From Methanomassiliicoccaceae archaeon COG_1 (GTDB taxonomy: Archaea > Thermoplasmatota > Thermoplasmata > Methanomassiliicoccales > Methanomethylophilaceae), in assembly GCA_028561875.1 (NCBI GenBank), contig JAQQTI010000003.1, positions 1 through 64,000 on the forward strand: a stretch of 64,000 nucleotides of DNA, given 5' to 3'. Positions 49,201 through 58,906 of this stretch are shown here, in pieces. The translations under genes were made by a program, and so were the position numbers. Within the stretch, counting starts at the first letter, position 1. Each line of letters begins with the position of its first letter. The notes beneath the pieces were generated by a model. The model was not told where the DNA came from. It was given only the letters and a program-made list of their open reading frames with translations, and did not search any database.

Positions 49201-50467
49201 CATCTTCGGGAAGGACTGCATGCTGTCCAAGGAAATCACGATGTGGGCCGGGGACGGGCACTCGCTGTTCGATGTCAAGACCGGCATGAATGTGAATTCC
49301 ATCTACGAGACGCAGTCCCTCTACCGCAACCAGATTGTGATAGGGGATCACGTGTGGATAGGCGACGGGGCATTCATCATCCACGGGACAAACATCGGGA
49401 GCGGTAGCGTTATCGGGGCCAAATCCGTTGTGAAGAAGAGATGCCACAACAATGTAACACTTGCTGGAAACCCTGCAGTGCAGATCAAGACTGATGTGGC
49501 ATGGTGTCACGGAATGAACGTGATTAATATCTCCCAATGCGAAGAATATGCCAGATTGACCGATGACACCAATCCGCCGCTCTCTGGCGCCGAGGTGCTT
49601 GTCCTTGGAGGTAACAAGCAGAACGGCAGGGCTCTCGTGGAGGAGCTTCTGCGCAGGGGCAACGTAATTACTCTGGGCAACCGCGGCAGGGATCCAGATC
49701 CGTTCGGGGACAAGGTAGATCGGTTGATTCTGGATGTATCCAAACCGGAGAGCGTGAAGAACGCTCTGTCAGGAAGATACTTCGATGCGGTCTTCAATAA
49801 CATCGCCTATTCATCCAACTCCGTCAAGAACGTCCTATCGAACGTGAAGTGCGGGAAGTACGTCCAACTGTCGACAATCGGGGTGTACTTCAGCCAGCGC
49901 ATGGACCAGCAGGAGAGCGATTTCAATCCCCGCAACGCGAAGCTGAAATGGGTCAACGCAGACGTGGGCTATGGATACGGGAAGCAGCAGGCTGAATGTG
50001 CAGTATTCCAGCAGTTCGACAAGGTGCCCTCTATCGCCGTGAGGATCCCTTACGTTGTGCCTACGGACCGTCTGTCCTACTACTGTGACTGCATAGTCAA
50101 CGGTGAGCCCATGGCTATAGGAGACGTCGAGCGTAGGATGACGTTCGTGAGATGCTCCGAGCTCGGGAAGTTCATGGTATGGGCGGTCAACCAGGATTTC
50201 AGCGGAGTGGTGAATTTCGGAAGTTCTGGTTCCGTGTCCGTCGGAGATATCGTCGGATATATAGAAAGGAAGACGGGATGCAAGGCGACGATTTCGAAGG
50301 ACGGTAAAGCCGCCCCGTTCGAGAACAACGACTCGTTCTCGCTGAACCTAGATGTGGTGAACGGGATGGGGTATAAGACGTCGTCCGTGGACGATTGGAT
50401 ATGGGGCGCGATCGACTACTACATCAACGAAGCGACAAAGCGCAAGAAGTCAGAAGGAAAGCAGTGA
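46268..50467 (+). CDS. Multidomain pyruvyltransferase/FrhB-like/acetyltransferase/epimerase protein
   Basis: A 1399-residue protein with four recognisable modules. Residues 5 to about 335 are a polysaccharide pyruvyltransferase (GYWYATNYGSVMTYYALYR, GSDQVWTRD, DSHHGLAMSIIYSKPV). About 365-700 are two 4Fe-4S clusters (CCGCSSCFNACP, CTDCGTCSKRCP) plus an F420 hydrogenase beta-subunit-like domain (SSSGGMFSVAAQAVL, FTGMPCQVAGLHAYL, CHGITSYKVFEKY, IGDFWKIQDF). About 750-860 are a linker domain. About 866-1085 are a left-handed beta-helix acetyltransferase (IGDHVWIGDGAFIIHGTNIGSGSVIGAKSVV). About 1107-1395 are an NAD-type epimerase domain (EVLVLGGNKQNGRALVEELL). It probably modifies a surface sugar; electron donor and substrates are unknown. 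Confidence 0.85.
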   Translation: MEESHSRIGIVGYWYATNYGSVMTYYALYRTIEGLGYEPMLIDIPEKEKDPEGEGVFSRIFLRDHCRISESVKWDEISRLNDMCDGFVVGSDQVWTRDALRISRYMFFLNFVEGDRKRIAYAPSFGNSRVDFASDERANIRKCLRAFDRISIREDAGREFVRKELHIDCDQVLDPVFLMSTKDYDAIASESNADTDGGYLLAYILDPTLDKEEVVAKVAGKLGLKVKMVLDGRFGTSAKNKSKLKRYADDVIEDVSESCWVKLFRDASYVVTDSHHGLAMSIIYSKPVIAYANHSRGYSRFISLLNLLGIPKILIESSEAIGDSLEPFAIDYGAVSEVIARERDGSVEWLRGGLYTRSPRNSVEFTVDIYEQCCGCSSCFNACPKRAITMVPNGEGFLNPSVDPSKCTDCGTCSKRCPELNPRFDNFANPKCYAAWASDDIRSVSSSGGMFSVAAQAVLEEGGVVCGAVFRNDWSVEHIIVEDEIGLSEIRGSKYIQSEIGDAYRRVKGMLKKGRPVLFTGMPCQVAGLHAYLGKDYDNLYTVDILCHGITSYKVFEKYRKEILDGKRITDIKFKAKKPWGWHAGVNAKFDDGSSYSVIIEKDPYYRAYISGLSRNTTCGTCVFERTPRQGDLTIGDFWKIQDFDPSLNDNKGTSLVLVNSARGEELFGMMGPKLQRCVEVPIAYGIAGNGIIKFPYNLHPNRNLFFRDMDSMPYGELLDRYEGKRKGIVGHEKNMNRSNRDIYAIADLVARNCNGRKVILWGDSPELRKVLVEECGLSTPFIVTSDRKNYDGRWVHMLDELKGRNKEFYLVAFGRAYDAHYSEAIKSYGFEEIEDYVYRVIKPVVLEDFDLSKGPYTDAYGNRVEGSKGVVKRIVLRGYCNHIEIAGNVFGLQNLHFDLTAKTYVEIGPWTNFTQNETVINTQGYVGFAAVMIGSACRFMRSSLRMFLNPHGSTITIGDKCTFGDNLDMHANSGKKIIFGKDCMLSKEITMWAGDGHSLFDVKTGMNVNSIYETQSLYRNQIVIGDHVWIGDGAFIIHGTNIGSGSVIGAKSVVKKRCHNNVTLAGNPAVQIKTDVAWCHGMNVINISQCEEYARLTDDTNPPLSGAEVLVLGGNKQNGRALVEELLRRGNVITLGNRGRDPDPFGDKVDRLILDVSKPESVKNALSGRYFDAVFNNIAYSSNSVKNVLSNVKCGKYVQLSTIGVYFSQRMDQQESDFNPRNAKLKWVNADVGYGYGKQQAECAVFQQFDKVPSIAVRIPYVVPTDRLSYYCDCIVNGEPMAIGDVERRMTFVRCSELGKFMVWAVNQDFSGVVNFGSSGSVSVGDIVGYIERKTGCKATISKDGKAAPFENNDSFSLNLDVVNGMGYKTSSVDDWIWGAIDYYINEATKRKKSEGKQ

Positions 50468-50471
50468 TCGA

Positions 50472-51539
50472 ATGGCCAAGGTATCCATCGTTGTCCCCGT
50501 GTACAATGTCCAGGAATATCTGGAGGAATGCTTGGACAGCATCAGGGCCCAGACCCTGGAGGACATCGAGGTCATCTGTGTCGACGACGGCTCCACCGAC
50601 AAATCCCTGAAGATCATCAAGAGGTACGCGAGGGAGGATCCCCGCTTCATCTACATCACCAAGCCGAACGCTGGCTATGGGGACTCCATGAACCGCGGGT
50701 TCGACAAGGCGTCCGGCGAGTACGTGGGGATCGTGGAATCGGACGACTACGTCGAGCCAGACATGTTCGAGACCCTCTACAACGCCGCGAAAGCGAACGG
50801 CTGCGAGGTCGTGAAGTCCGACTACTTCGAGTTCACTACCAAGAACAAGGACAACCAGAACTACATCAACACCGTCATCAAGCCCGAGTTCTACAACAGG
50901 GCCATAAACCACGAGATGACGCTGGACATCTACCATTTCAAGATGAACACGTGGACCGGGATATACCTCAACGAGTTCATCCGCGCCAGCAAAATTAGGC
51001 ACAACGTCACGCCTGGGGCAGCGTACCAGGATAACGGCTTCTGGTTTCAGACTCTCTCCCTGGCCAAGAGAGTATACTTCGTGGATCGTGCGTTCTACCA
51101 TTACCGCCAGGATAACCCCAATTCGTCAATCAACAGTAAGTCCAAGGTGTTCTGCATGTGCGACGAATACAAGTATATCGAGGCGTTCCTCGACAGCCAT
51201 CCAGAGCTCCACGACCAGCTGTATATGATCTTCCTTGTGAAGAAGTACTTCAACTACATCTACACATACCACCGCGTTGCCGAAGAGTATAAGATCCCGT
51301 TCCTCAGGAGGTTTGCCGACGAGTTCCGCGAGCCGATGGAGAACGGAACGTTTACCAGGGAGAACCTCGGCGGTAACGTCTACCAGATAATCTACCGCAT
51401 CGTCAAGAGCCCGGAGACATTCTACTACGAGGATACGATATGGGCGCTGCAGCATAACAGTATCCCCATCGCGCAGGAGATCGACCGCATACACGCGAAC
51501 CGCTACTACAAGCCGTTACACAAGATGAGGCTGATTTAA
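50472..51539 (+). CDS. GT2 family glycosyltransferase
   Basis: A 355-residue GT-A enzyme: VSIVVPVYNVQEYLEECLDSI, VICVDDGSTDKSLKII, GYGDSMNRGFDKASGEYVGIVESDDYVEPDMFETL. A long C-terminal part (about 200 residues) is typical of capsule glycosyltransferases. It starts 4 nt after the four-domain gene and ends overlapping the next GT2 start (TAATG), so it is in one operon. Confidence 0.92.
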   Translation: MAKVSIVVPVYNVQEYLEECLDSIRAQTLEDIEVICVDDGSTDKSLKIIKRYAREDPRFIYITKPNAGYGDSMNRGFDKASGEYVGIVESDDYVEPDMFETLYNAAKANGCEVVKSDYFEFTTKNKDNQNYINTVIKPEFYNRAINHEMTLDIYHFKMNTWTGIYLNEFIRASKIRHNVTPGAAYQDNGFWFQTLSLAKRVYFVDRAFYHYRQDNPNSSINSKSKVFCMCDEYKYIEAFLDSHPELHDQLYMIFLVKKYFNYIYTYHRVAEEYKIPFLRRFADEFREPMENGTFTRENLGGNVYQIIYRIVKSPETFYYEDTIWALQHNSIPIAQEIDRIHANRYYKPLHKMRLI

Positions 51540-52615
51540 TGGCGAAGGTATCCGTCATAGTGCCAGTATACAATTCCGAAGGATATCTCGGGGAATCGCT
51601 GGAATCCTTGGAGAGGCAGGACCTCCCCGATGCGGAGTTCGTCCTCGTGAACGACGGTTCGACCGACCGCTCTCTGGAAATCTGTAAGGAGTTCGTGGGG
51701 AGGGACCCGCGCTTTGTGGTCATCGATCAGAAGAACGCTGGCCCTGCCAATGCCCGCAACAACGGCATCCGGCGCTCGACGGGGGAGTACATTTGCTTCA
51801 TGGATTCGGACGATCGCATGTTACCTGGCGCCCTGTCTCTCTTGTATTCGAGGGCGTCAGTCGGGAACTACGACATTGTTATCCACGGGGCGAGCGTCTT
51901 CGGAGCCGACGAGGTCCCGCAGTGGGTGATACAGCCGACATCTGTGACCGACGCGGAATTCCAGGATTTCCGGCTGAGGGACATCTTCGAAGTCAACGGG
52001 TGTACCCCGTTTCTGTGGCAGCATTTTGTCAGATCCAGCATCATCAAGGGCAACGGGCTGGAGATAGACGAGAAGCTCGAGATAGGCGAGGACCAGGCGT
52101 TCGAGATACTTTATTTCTCGAAAGCGAAAAAGGTATTATCGATTTCCGACAAGCTCTACGACTACCGCATTGGGCATGCCGGCTCGATCATGAACAAGTA
52201 CTCCAAGCGCCTGAAGGACAAGCTGTGGCAGCATATCGAGATGATTCGTTACGTCCAGGACAACCTCGGAGATACCGTAGAGGAATCTGACCAGGCTCGC
52301 ATCGCCTCGTGGGCGATAGAGATGACGTACTGGGATCTAATCAAGCTTCTGTACTACGATCAGGTGCCGTTCGCGACGGAACTGACGAAGTTACTATCCA
52401 AATGGAATCCGGAAGCGCACAGGTCCGAGTTCAGTGTGTTCGACAGGATGAGGTACGAGCATGTTGCCATCATGGCGGAGTATGTCAGCGATCCGCAGGT
52501 TATCCTGGACGGTTTCGCGGACGTGAAGAAGAGATTGGAAGACGAGCTCGACAGGGAGAAGAAGACTATTGTTTACCGTGCGGGAAAGAAAATTCTATCG
52601 ATGAAACGGCCATGA
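51539..52615 (+). CDS. GT2 family glycosyltransferase
   Basis: A 358-residue paralogue of the preceding enzyme: VSVIVPVYNSEGYLGESLESL, FVLVNDGSTDRSLEIC, GPANARNNGIRRSTGEYICFMDSDDRML. The C-terminus carries a charged helix (KKRLEDELDREKK) and a basic end. Translationally coupled to both neighbours in frame order. Confidence 0.92.
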   Translation: MAKVSVIVPVYNSEGYLGESLESLERQDLPDAEFVLVNDGSTDRSLEICKEFVGRDPRFVVIDQKNAGPANARNNGIRRSTGEYICFMDSDDRMLPGALSLLYSRASVGNYDIVIHGASVFGADEVPQWVIQPTSVTDAEFQDFRLRDIFEVNGCTPFLWQHFVRSSIIKGNGLEIDEKLEIGEDQAFEILYFSKAKKVLSISDKLYDYRIGHAGSIMNKYSKRLKDKLWQHIEMIRYVQDNLGDTVEESDQARIASWAIEMTYWDLIKLLYYDQVPFATELTKLLSKWNPEAHRSEFSVFDRMRYEHVAIMAEYVSDPQVILDGFADVKKRLEDELDREKKTIVYRAGKKILSMKRP

Positions 52616-53278
52616 TAGGAAACGACAGCAATTTCTGCTTCAAAATCCTCGCCAGAAACTCCACGATCCTATCGGAGTTCTCCTCCGAGTTTCTCAGGGA
52701 GGGAAAGGCGCTGTACAACAACCTTCATCCTTCTCGGATCATTGTCGGGTATCCAGACGACGATGAGGATTTCAAGGGAGCGAGCCACGAATTCGCGTCA
52801 TTGCTAATGGAATGCTCGGAGGAAGCCGACGCGAAGGCCATGACTATGGGCTCCACCGAGGCCAAGTCCGTCAAGTTGTTCTCCAACACGTTTCTCGCCA
52901 TGAGAGTGGCCTTCTTCAACGAGCTGGACTCGTTCGCGGAGATCAACGGGTTGACGTCTCGCAGTATCATAATGGGGTCTGCATGGAATCGTGGATAAGA
53001 AACTACAACAACCCGTCTTTCGAGTATGGGGACTACCGCCTCCCGAAGGACACGAAGTAGCTCCTCCCCAGCTACGGCGCGTTCCGAACAGCCTCGTCAA
53101 GGCGATAGTGGACAGTAACGACATCAGGAAGGAGTTCATAGTCTTCAAGATAATCCTTAAGCTCCCATCCGAGGGCATTACCATCGGGACGTACAGGCTG
53201 ATCATGAAGTCCGGTTCGAACAATTTCAGGGATTCCAGCATAATCGACGTTCAAGAGATGTGTTCAATAGGGAATTGA
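52612..53278 (+). pseudogene. UDP-glucose/UDP-mannuronate dehydrogenase remnant
   Basis: Two frames together resemble the second half of an NDP-sugar 6-dehydrogenase. The first reads RNSTILSEFSSEFLREGKALYNNLHPSRIIVG and MGSTEAKSVKLFSNTFLAMRVAFFNELDSFAE. The second reads YNNPSFEYGDYRLPKDTK, VPNSLVKAIVDSNDIRKEFI and IGTYRLIMKSGSNNFRDSSI. The N-terminal NAD-binding domain is missing, frames shift near 52980 and 53060, and the catalytic Cys of the GGYCLPKDTK motif is Arg. The gene is therefore dead, although it follows the GT2 genes like an operon member. Confidence 0.8.
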
Positions 53279-53284
53279 AAACTC

Positions 53285-54984
53285 TCATCGACGTTTCCTA
53301 AGCTTCCATGCGAGCTTGCTCGCCTTCATCATTCCAATCCTCAGGAGGTCTCTTCCGCGTAGCACGACGTGCAGGAACTCGGTGTGCTGCGTATTTACCG
53401 CCCACAGCGCGCCTAACAGTCCGTCCGGGTCTCCTTTCCTTCCTTCGTGGGAGAACAGCGCCCTGCACCACCCGTCGACAGCCTCGTGCGAGATCCGGGG
53501 CGGATCTCCGTAGAGGTCGCAAATGAAATCGGAGTACCTCATCTCGCCTTCGAGGATCGCCGCTGCCCGCCCGGCATGCAATGCCTCCTCCGGGGGCCTC
53601 TCCGAATACACCGCGTTTCCCCCCCCCATCCACGTCGCACACGGGTGGCTCCCCGCTCGCGAAGCAGTATTCCGCGAAGTTCACCAGGGATGAGGTCAGA
53701 TGGTCACCGGAGCGATTGCAGTACGCGTTGTGCGGAAGGTCGGACCTCCCGGTTACAGCGTAGTAGCATCCCGCGACTCCAGGGAGGTGCACCTCCATGA
53801 ACCTCTGGGCGGTGAACCTCATTGTTGTCGCGTCCACCAGGAGCACGCGCCCGCATCCTTCTGTCTGCGATTCCAGATATCCCAGGTACCTCTCCCTGGC
53901 CTCCGATACGGCGCGGAGCACTTCATCCTTCTTCTCGCGGAAGATCTTCGCATGCTCCGTAGCATTCCCGGGAGGTATCTCCATCGCCTCCGCCTTCCCG
54001 GTTCTGTAGAGGTACTCGAATACGGATTCGAGGGAGTCCTTGTCGGATTCGTCCTCGAATTCGAAGAGCTTCATGAGCATCCTCGAGGCGTAGAAGTAGG
54101 AGCTCGGGGCTGTCTCTCTCCCGAGCTTTGCGCACAGCCCCTTGTACACCTTCCATATATTGTACGCGTCCCTCGAGAGGAACAGGATTCTGTCGGTGGA
54201 TTCCGAGACATTGTCCACGATGTGCAGTGCGAACTGCAGCGCCATCGGGCCACCGTACCTGCATCCAAGCTCCCTCCAGTATTCCCCACTATCCTCGTCC
54301 TGCCACATGAGCATGTCCGCGCCCGCGACGATGGCTTGGTCGATTCCCTTCCCGGCGAGCGTAGCCTCTCTCGGGTACGCCTCGCGGTACCTCTCCACGA
54401 GAGGGGTCCAGCGGTAGGCGGGAATTCCCTTCTTCCTGGGAATCTCGAAGTCGGACCTGCGGTCGTCCCCGACCATCAGAAGGCGGTGCGGGGACGGAAT
54501 GCCTCTATCGCCGAGAATGTAGTCGTACATAGATCCGTCGTATTTCGTCTTCCCGCAGTCGCTGGACACATACAGGAAGTCGTAGTCAATCCCCAGTTTC
54601 GCGAGGATCTCGGCTATTGCCCTCTTCGGGAGATACATGTCCGAGACCATCAGGATCTTCTTGCCCTTCCGCCTCGCGTATTCGTAGATGAGGGCGAATC
54701 TCCCGTCTTTCCGGGCCAGGAGGATCTCCTTCTCGACCTCCCTCCCTTTCAGGTTCCTGAATCCTGGTGGTAGGAACGAGTAGATCTCGTCGAGGGTAAT
54801 CTCTTTCTTCAGTTCTCTGCGCGCCTTCTTCTCCGCTTCCACTCTCGAACTGGCGAAGCCCTTCCTCCCGGAGATTTTCTCGATGTATCCGAACAGGTCC
54901 GTCGGGCGGAGGAACGGCCGCACGACGGCCGTGTCGTAAACATCAAACGCTACGTAGTCCGCATCCTCGACGAGCTTCTCGAAC

Positions 54985-55001
<17 letters not shown>
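53285..55001 (-). CDS. HAD-like hydrolase with large C-terminal domain, frameshifted at a G(9) tract
   Basis: About 572 residues if one base is removed. The N-terminal HAD domain has AFDVYDTAVVRPFLRPTDLF (motif I), ILMVSDMYLPKRAI (motif II), KTKYDGSMYDY and RLLMVGDDRRSDFEIPRKKG (motif IV). The C-terminal about 330 residues belong to the large HAD proteins found in polysaccharide loci (DRILFLSRDAYNIWKVYKGL, FYASRML). In the given sequence, nine Gs on the coding strand (C run at 53619-53627) shift the frame. With eight Gs the frame continues NAVYSERPPEEALHAGRAAA and ends AWKLRKRR at 53285; as given it runs to 53298 with an unnatural tail. Confidence 0.8.
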
Positions 55002-55869
<868 letters not shown>

Positions 55870-55891
55870 CACTCGCGTGATTGCCTGCCCA

Positions 55892-55952
55892 CGTATAATT
55901 ATGAGCCCCGATGCCCGCTCCTCTTCTTTAACATCGTTCATTTATAGTCATA
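55892..55952. promoter_or_regulatory. Divergent promoter pair
   Basis: Minus strand: ATAATTATACG about 25-30 nt before the rmlA ATG. Plus strand: CATTTATAGTCAT (about 55939-55951), about 30 nt before the TTG of the GT2 gene. Both predict leaderless messages. Confidence 0.5.
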
Positions 55953-55974
55953 AGAAATTGTTCCACCGATTGCA

Positions 55975-57357
55975 TTGCCTCAGGATACGAGCCACAAGGT
56001 CAGCATAATCGTCCCCGTTCTCAACGGCGGACCCTACATAGCCGGCCTCGCCGATGCGATCCTGACGCAGCAGTATCCCGATTACGAGGTGTGCTTCGTC
56101 GTGGACTCCCGCACGGAGGACGACACGGTGAAGAGGATAGAGGAGAGCATCCCCCGCCTTATGTCCGCCAGGTACGTGATGAACGACGGCGCGGGCCTCC
56201 TGGGCATCAGCCGGAACATCGCCCTCGACATAACCGACGGGGGGATAGTGTGGTTCCTCGACGTCGACGACCTCCCCTATCCGGATTTCCTCAGAAGCAT
56301 GGTCGCCACCATGGACACCACCGACGCCGACGTGGTCCTCTGCAACTACGTCATAAGCGACAGGAAGGAGATCCCGGCGATAGAGAGGGACTTTTCCGTC
56401 CGCGTCATGAACTCCGGCGAGGCCCTGGAGCAGAGGTGCCAAGAACGCATCCCGGTGACGTCCTGGGCGAAGATACAGACGCGCGCCCTCTTGGACGACA
56501 ACGGGATACGCTTCGGCGACGGGCTCTGCGAGGACATCGAGTTCACGTACAAGGAGCTCGCCTGCGCCGGGAGGGTGGCGTACGACGAGCGCCCTCATTA
56601 CCTCTACTACTGCCACGAGGACTCCGTCTGCAGCACGGAGGACGATGCCCGCGGGATCGCCGAGGTGGAGGCCTACGGCAGGCTCATGGGGTACATCGAG
56701 GGGGAATCCCCCGCGTTCTACCCGTCGTTCCGCGCCCGCGCCGCGATCACCGCCATGAGGTCCATGGTCCACATGTCCTATCCCGTGTTCAAGGAGCAGA
56801 GGGGATCCAACTGGGTGCTTCCGCTCATAAACGAGCTGGGGATACGGCGCCCGCGCCCGGAGGTGTTCATCTTCCGCCACAGCGCCTGGGCCTACTACCG
56901 TGTCGCCTCGTTCCTGATGAGGCACTACTACTACCGCATGGGGATGCTGTTCGACGAATCCGCGGGGAGGCGTCGCGATCTCCTCGCGGACCGCCACTTC
57001 CGCAGGTTCCGATACGCACGGGGCGGCATCCCCAGCACAACAGGGAGCATCCGCCGGCGATTGCGAAGAGGCGGGGGCCGTCCCCGGACCGATCCGAGCA
57101 GGCGCTTCGCATCTCTCCCGTCAGGCCCCTTAATGAGCACGTTCCAGCCATCCCCCGGCAGAGGTCCCTCGACAGGCCGGCCCCCGTCCGCCCGTCAACT
57201 TAACCGTTCTCAAAACATCGGGGAACGAATCCGGCAGACGTCTCACCCGATCACCGTTTACCCTTGGGAGATCGACCGAAACGCATCCCGGGAATCACTC
57301 CGCGAGCCAGTCTATAACGTTCTTTATCATTATCCCGCACTCGTTGCCCAGCCCTAG
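55975..57357 (+). CDS. GT2 family glycosyltransferase
   Basis: TTG-started GT-A enzyme: HKVSIIVPVLNGGPYIAGLADAIL, FVVDSRTEDDTVKRI, GLLGISRNIALDITDGGIVWFLDVDDLPYPDFLRSM. Residues up to about 345 (YYYRMGMLFDESAGRRRDLL) look native. The following about 115 residues are Arg/Pro/Ser-rich, overlap the convergent ATPase gene and end at TAG (57355-57357), so the real stop was probably near 57000-57050. Confidence 0.82.
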   Translation: MPQDTSHKVSIIVPVLNGGPYIAGLADAILTQQYPDYEVCFVVDSRTEDDTVKRIEESIPRLMSARYVMNDGAGLLGISRNIALDITDGGIVWFLDVDDLPYPDFLRSMVATMDTTDADVVLCNYVISDRKEIPAIERDFSVRVMNSGEALEQRCQERIPVTSWAKIQTRALLDDNGIRFGDGLCEDIEFTYKELACAGRVAYDERPHYLYYCHEDSVCSTEDDARGIAEVEAYGRLMGYIEGESPAFYPSFRARAAITAMRSMVHMSYPVFKEQRGSNWVLPLINELGIRRPRPEVFIFRHSAWAYYRVASFLMRHYYYRMGMLFDESAGRRRDLLADRHFRRFRYARGGIPSTTGSIRRRLRRGGGRPRTDPSRRFASLPSGPLMSTFQPSPGRGPSTGRPPSARQLNRSQNIGERIRQTSHPITVYPWEIDRNASRESLREPVYNVLYHYPALVAQP

Positions 57358-58482
57358 ACGGTCCAGGGTCAGCACGGTCTTGGGGTAATTGTCATCGGGG
57401 CGCATCAGCGTTCTCGTCTCCCTCCCCCTGGTCCCTTCCGACATGAGGGTCTGGCACACCTGGAAGTACTCCGTGGACCCGTATCTGGACGCTAAGAAAT
57501 CCACCGCCGAGTCTCTGTAGCTTCCGGTCCTTACCTTGTAGCCCCGGCGCAGGAGTTCTACGTAGACGACGTTCTCCAGCGGCCTGCTTATGTCGGTCCC
57601 GGCGGCGATGTCCAGGACGGCTTTCCTAATCCCGAGGTCGGTCACGTAGTATTTCCCGTTGGTGCTCAGAAGTTTCCTCCCCACCATGTCGTAGCGGTCG
57701 CAGGGGAGGATCAGGAACGCGTCCTCCATCGCCTTCAGGTATATCCCCACCGTGGATTCGGGAAGGCCCGTCTCCCTCGCGACCGACGACCTGTTGGTCA
57801 CGTTCCCTATGTTGGAGAACAGGAACCTGGCAATCGATTCCACCTTGGACGGGTCGCCGACGTTCGCATGTCTCAGGACGTCCTTCACCAAGATGGTGTT
57901 GTACACCCCTTGGAGGTAATCCTCCCTGTACCTGGAATCCCTCGAAGGGTCCACCCCCGGAAGGCCTCCGCACTCCAGGAACTCGGCGAAGGCCCTCTCC
58001 CGGTCCGTATAACCGTGCATCTCCGTGAATTCCCCGAACGAGAGGGGATACACCCGTATCTCCACGTGACGTCCCGCTATGTGGGTCGCCAGCTGGGAGG
58101 AAAGCATGCTCGAATTGGACCCGGTCACGTAGACGTCGCACCTCCCCGTGGCCTCGAGCCCGGACAGGGACAGCTCCCAGCCCTTCACGTTCTGGATCTC
58201 GTCCAGTAGCACGTAGGTCAGACGCTCCCGGGACGTCCTTTCCGAGAGAAGCGCGTTCAGCCGCTCTCTGTCCGTTACGTTCTGATACTCGAACCTCTCG
58301 AAGTTTATGTGGATTATGTCCTCCTCGGGAACGCCGGACCCCCTGAGTTCTTCGGCGTACAGTTCCAGCAGGACGGATTTCCCGCAACGCCTCATCCCCG
58401 TTATCACCTTGATGACGTCCGTGTCACCGCGCCCGGCACGCATTTTCCCCAGGTACCTCTCCCTTACCAGATAGCCATCCAT
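57295..58482 (-). CDS. AAA ATPase with DUF4143 domain
   Basis: A 395-residue COG1373 protein: MDGYLVRERYLGKMRAGRGD, Walker A GMRRCGKS, Walker B VLLDEIQNV, YVTGSNSSMLSSQLATHIAGRHVEIRV, DUF4143 with SAVDFLASRYGSTEYFQVCQ (Ala replaces the usual Glu before VDF), and C-terminus GIMIKNVIDWLAE. A cluster of repeats with a 22-bp perfect palindrome lies upstream (58516-58574). It is inserted between the glycan locus and the translation operon. Confidence 0.9.
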   Translation of the reverse strand: MDGYLVRERYLGKMRAGRGDTDVIKVITGMRRCGKSVLLELYAEELRGSGVPEEDIIHINFERFEYQNVTDRERLNALLSERTSRERLTYVLLDEIQNVKGWELSLSGLEATGRCDVYVTGSNSSMLSSQLATHIAGRHVEIRVYPLSFGEFTEMHGYTDRERAFAEFLECGGLPGVDPSRDSRYREDYLQGVYNTILVKDVLRHANVGDPSKVESIARFLFSNIGNVTNRSSVARETGLPESTVGIYLKAMEDAFLILPCDRYDMVGRKLLSTNGKYYVTDLGIRKAVLDIAAGTDISRPLENVVYVELLRRGYKVRTGSYRDSAVDFLASRYGSTEYFQVCQTLMSEGTRGRETRTLMRPDDNYPKTVLTLDRLGLGNECGIMIKNVIDWLAE

Positions 58483-58515
58483 GGTACGTGATTGCGATGT
58501 CCGTATAAATCATCT

Positions 58516-58574
58516 ATTAATCATGGATTTCTGTATAATATAATATAATCCATGATTAATCATGGATTTCTGTA
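58516..58574. promoter_or_regulatory. Tandem operator-like repeats and 22-bp palindrome upstream of ATPase gene
   Basis: ATTAATCATGGATTTCTGTA occurs at 58516-58535 and again at 58555-58574. The second copy forms, with AATCCATGATT before it, a perfect 22-bp palindrome at 58547-58568. The first copy is 34 nt before the ATPase ATG. The TATAATATAATATAA stretch between the copies may hold the promoter. The layout suggests cooperative binding of a dimeric regulator. Confidence 0.65.
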
Positions 58575-58905
58575 AACACCGGGATGCCCCGACCCGTGCG
58601 GCCAGAGTTCTCCAGCCCCTTCCCGTTAGCCCGACGAACCTCCACCCTTCGGCCCGTGCGCCCCTCCCGGGGGCCCTCCGCCGAATAAGTAGTCGCGCCC
58701 CTCGCACTGGGTCATTCATATCATCTGCCGATTCCGAATGCGCCTCCGGCGATACCGGGGGGCGCATCCCCTCACGATCCTCGGGCCGTAGAGCTCTCCG
58801 GACAGTCCGGACCCTGCGCCGCGTCCCCGTCGATCACCGGGCGCAGCCGGAATCCGTAGAGGACGTGCATCCGGCACATCCTCATCGCCCAGCCCCCAGC
58901 GGCAA
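58575..58905. other. Intergenic stretch without recognisable gene
   Basis: GC-rich sequence between the ATPase regulatory region and the translation operon promoter. Open frames of 85-135 codons on both strands have no motif or start context. Confidence 0.4.
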
Positions 58906-58906
58906 C

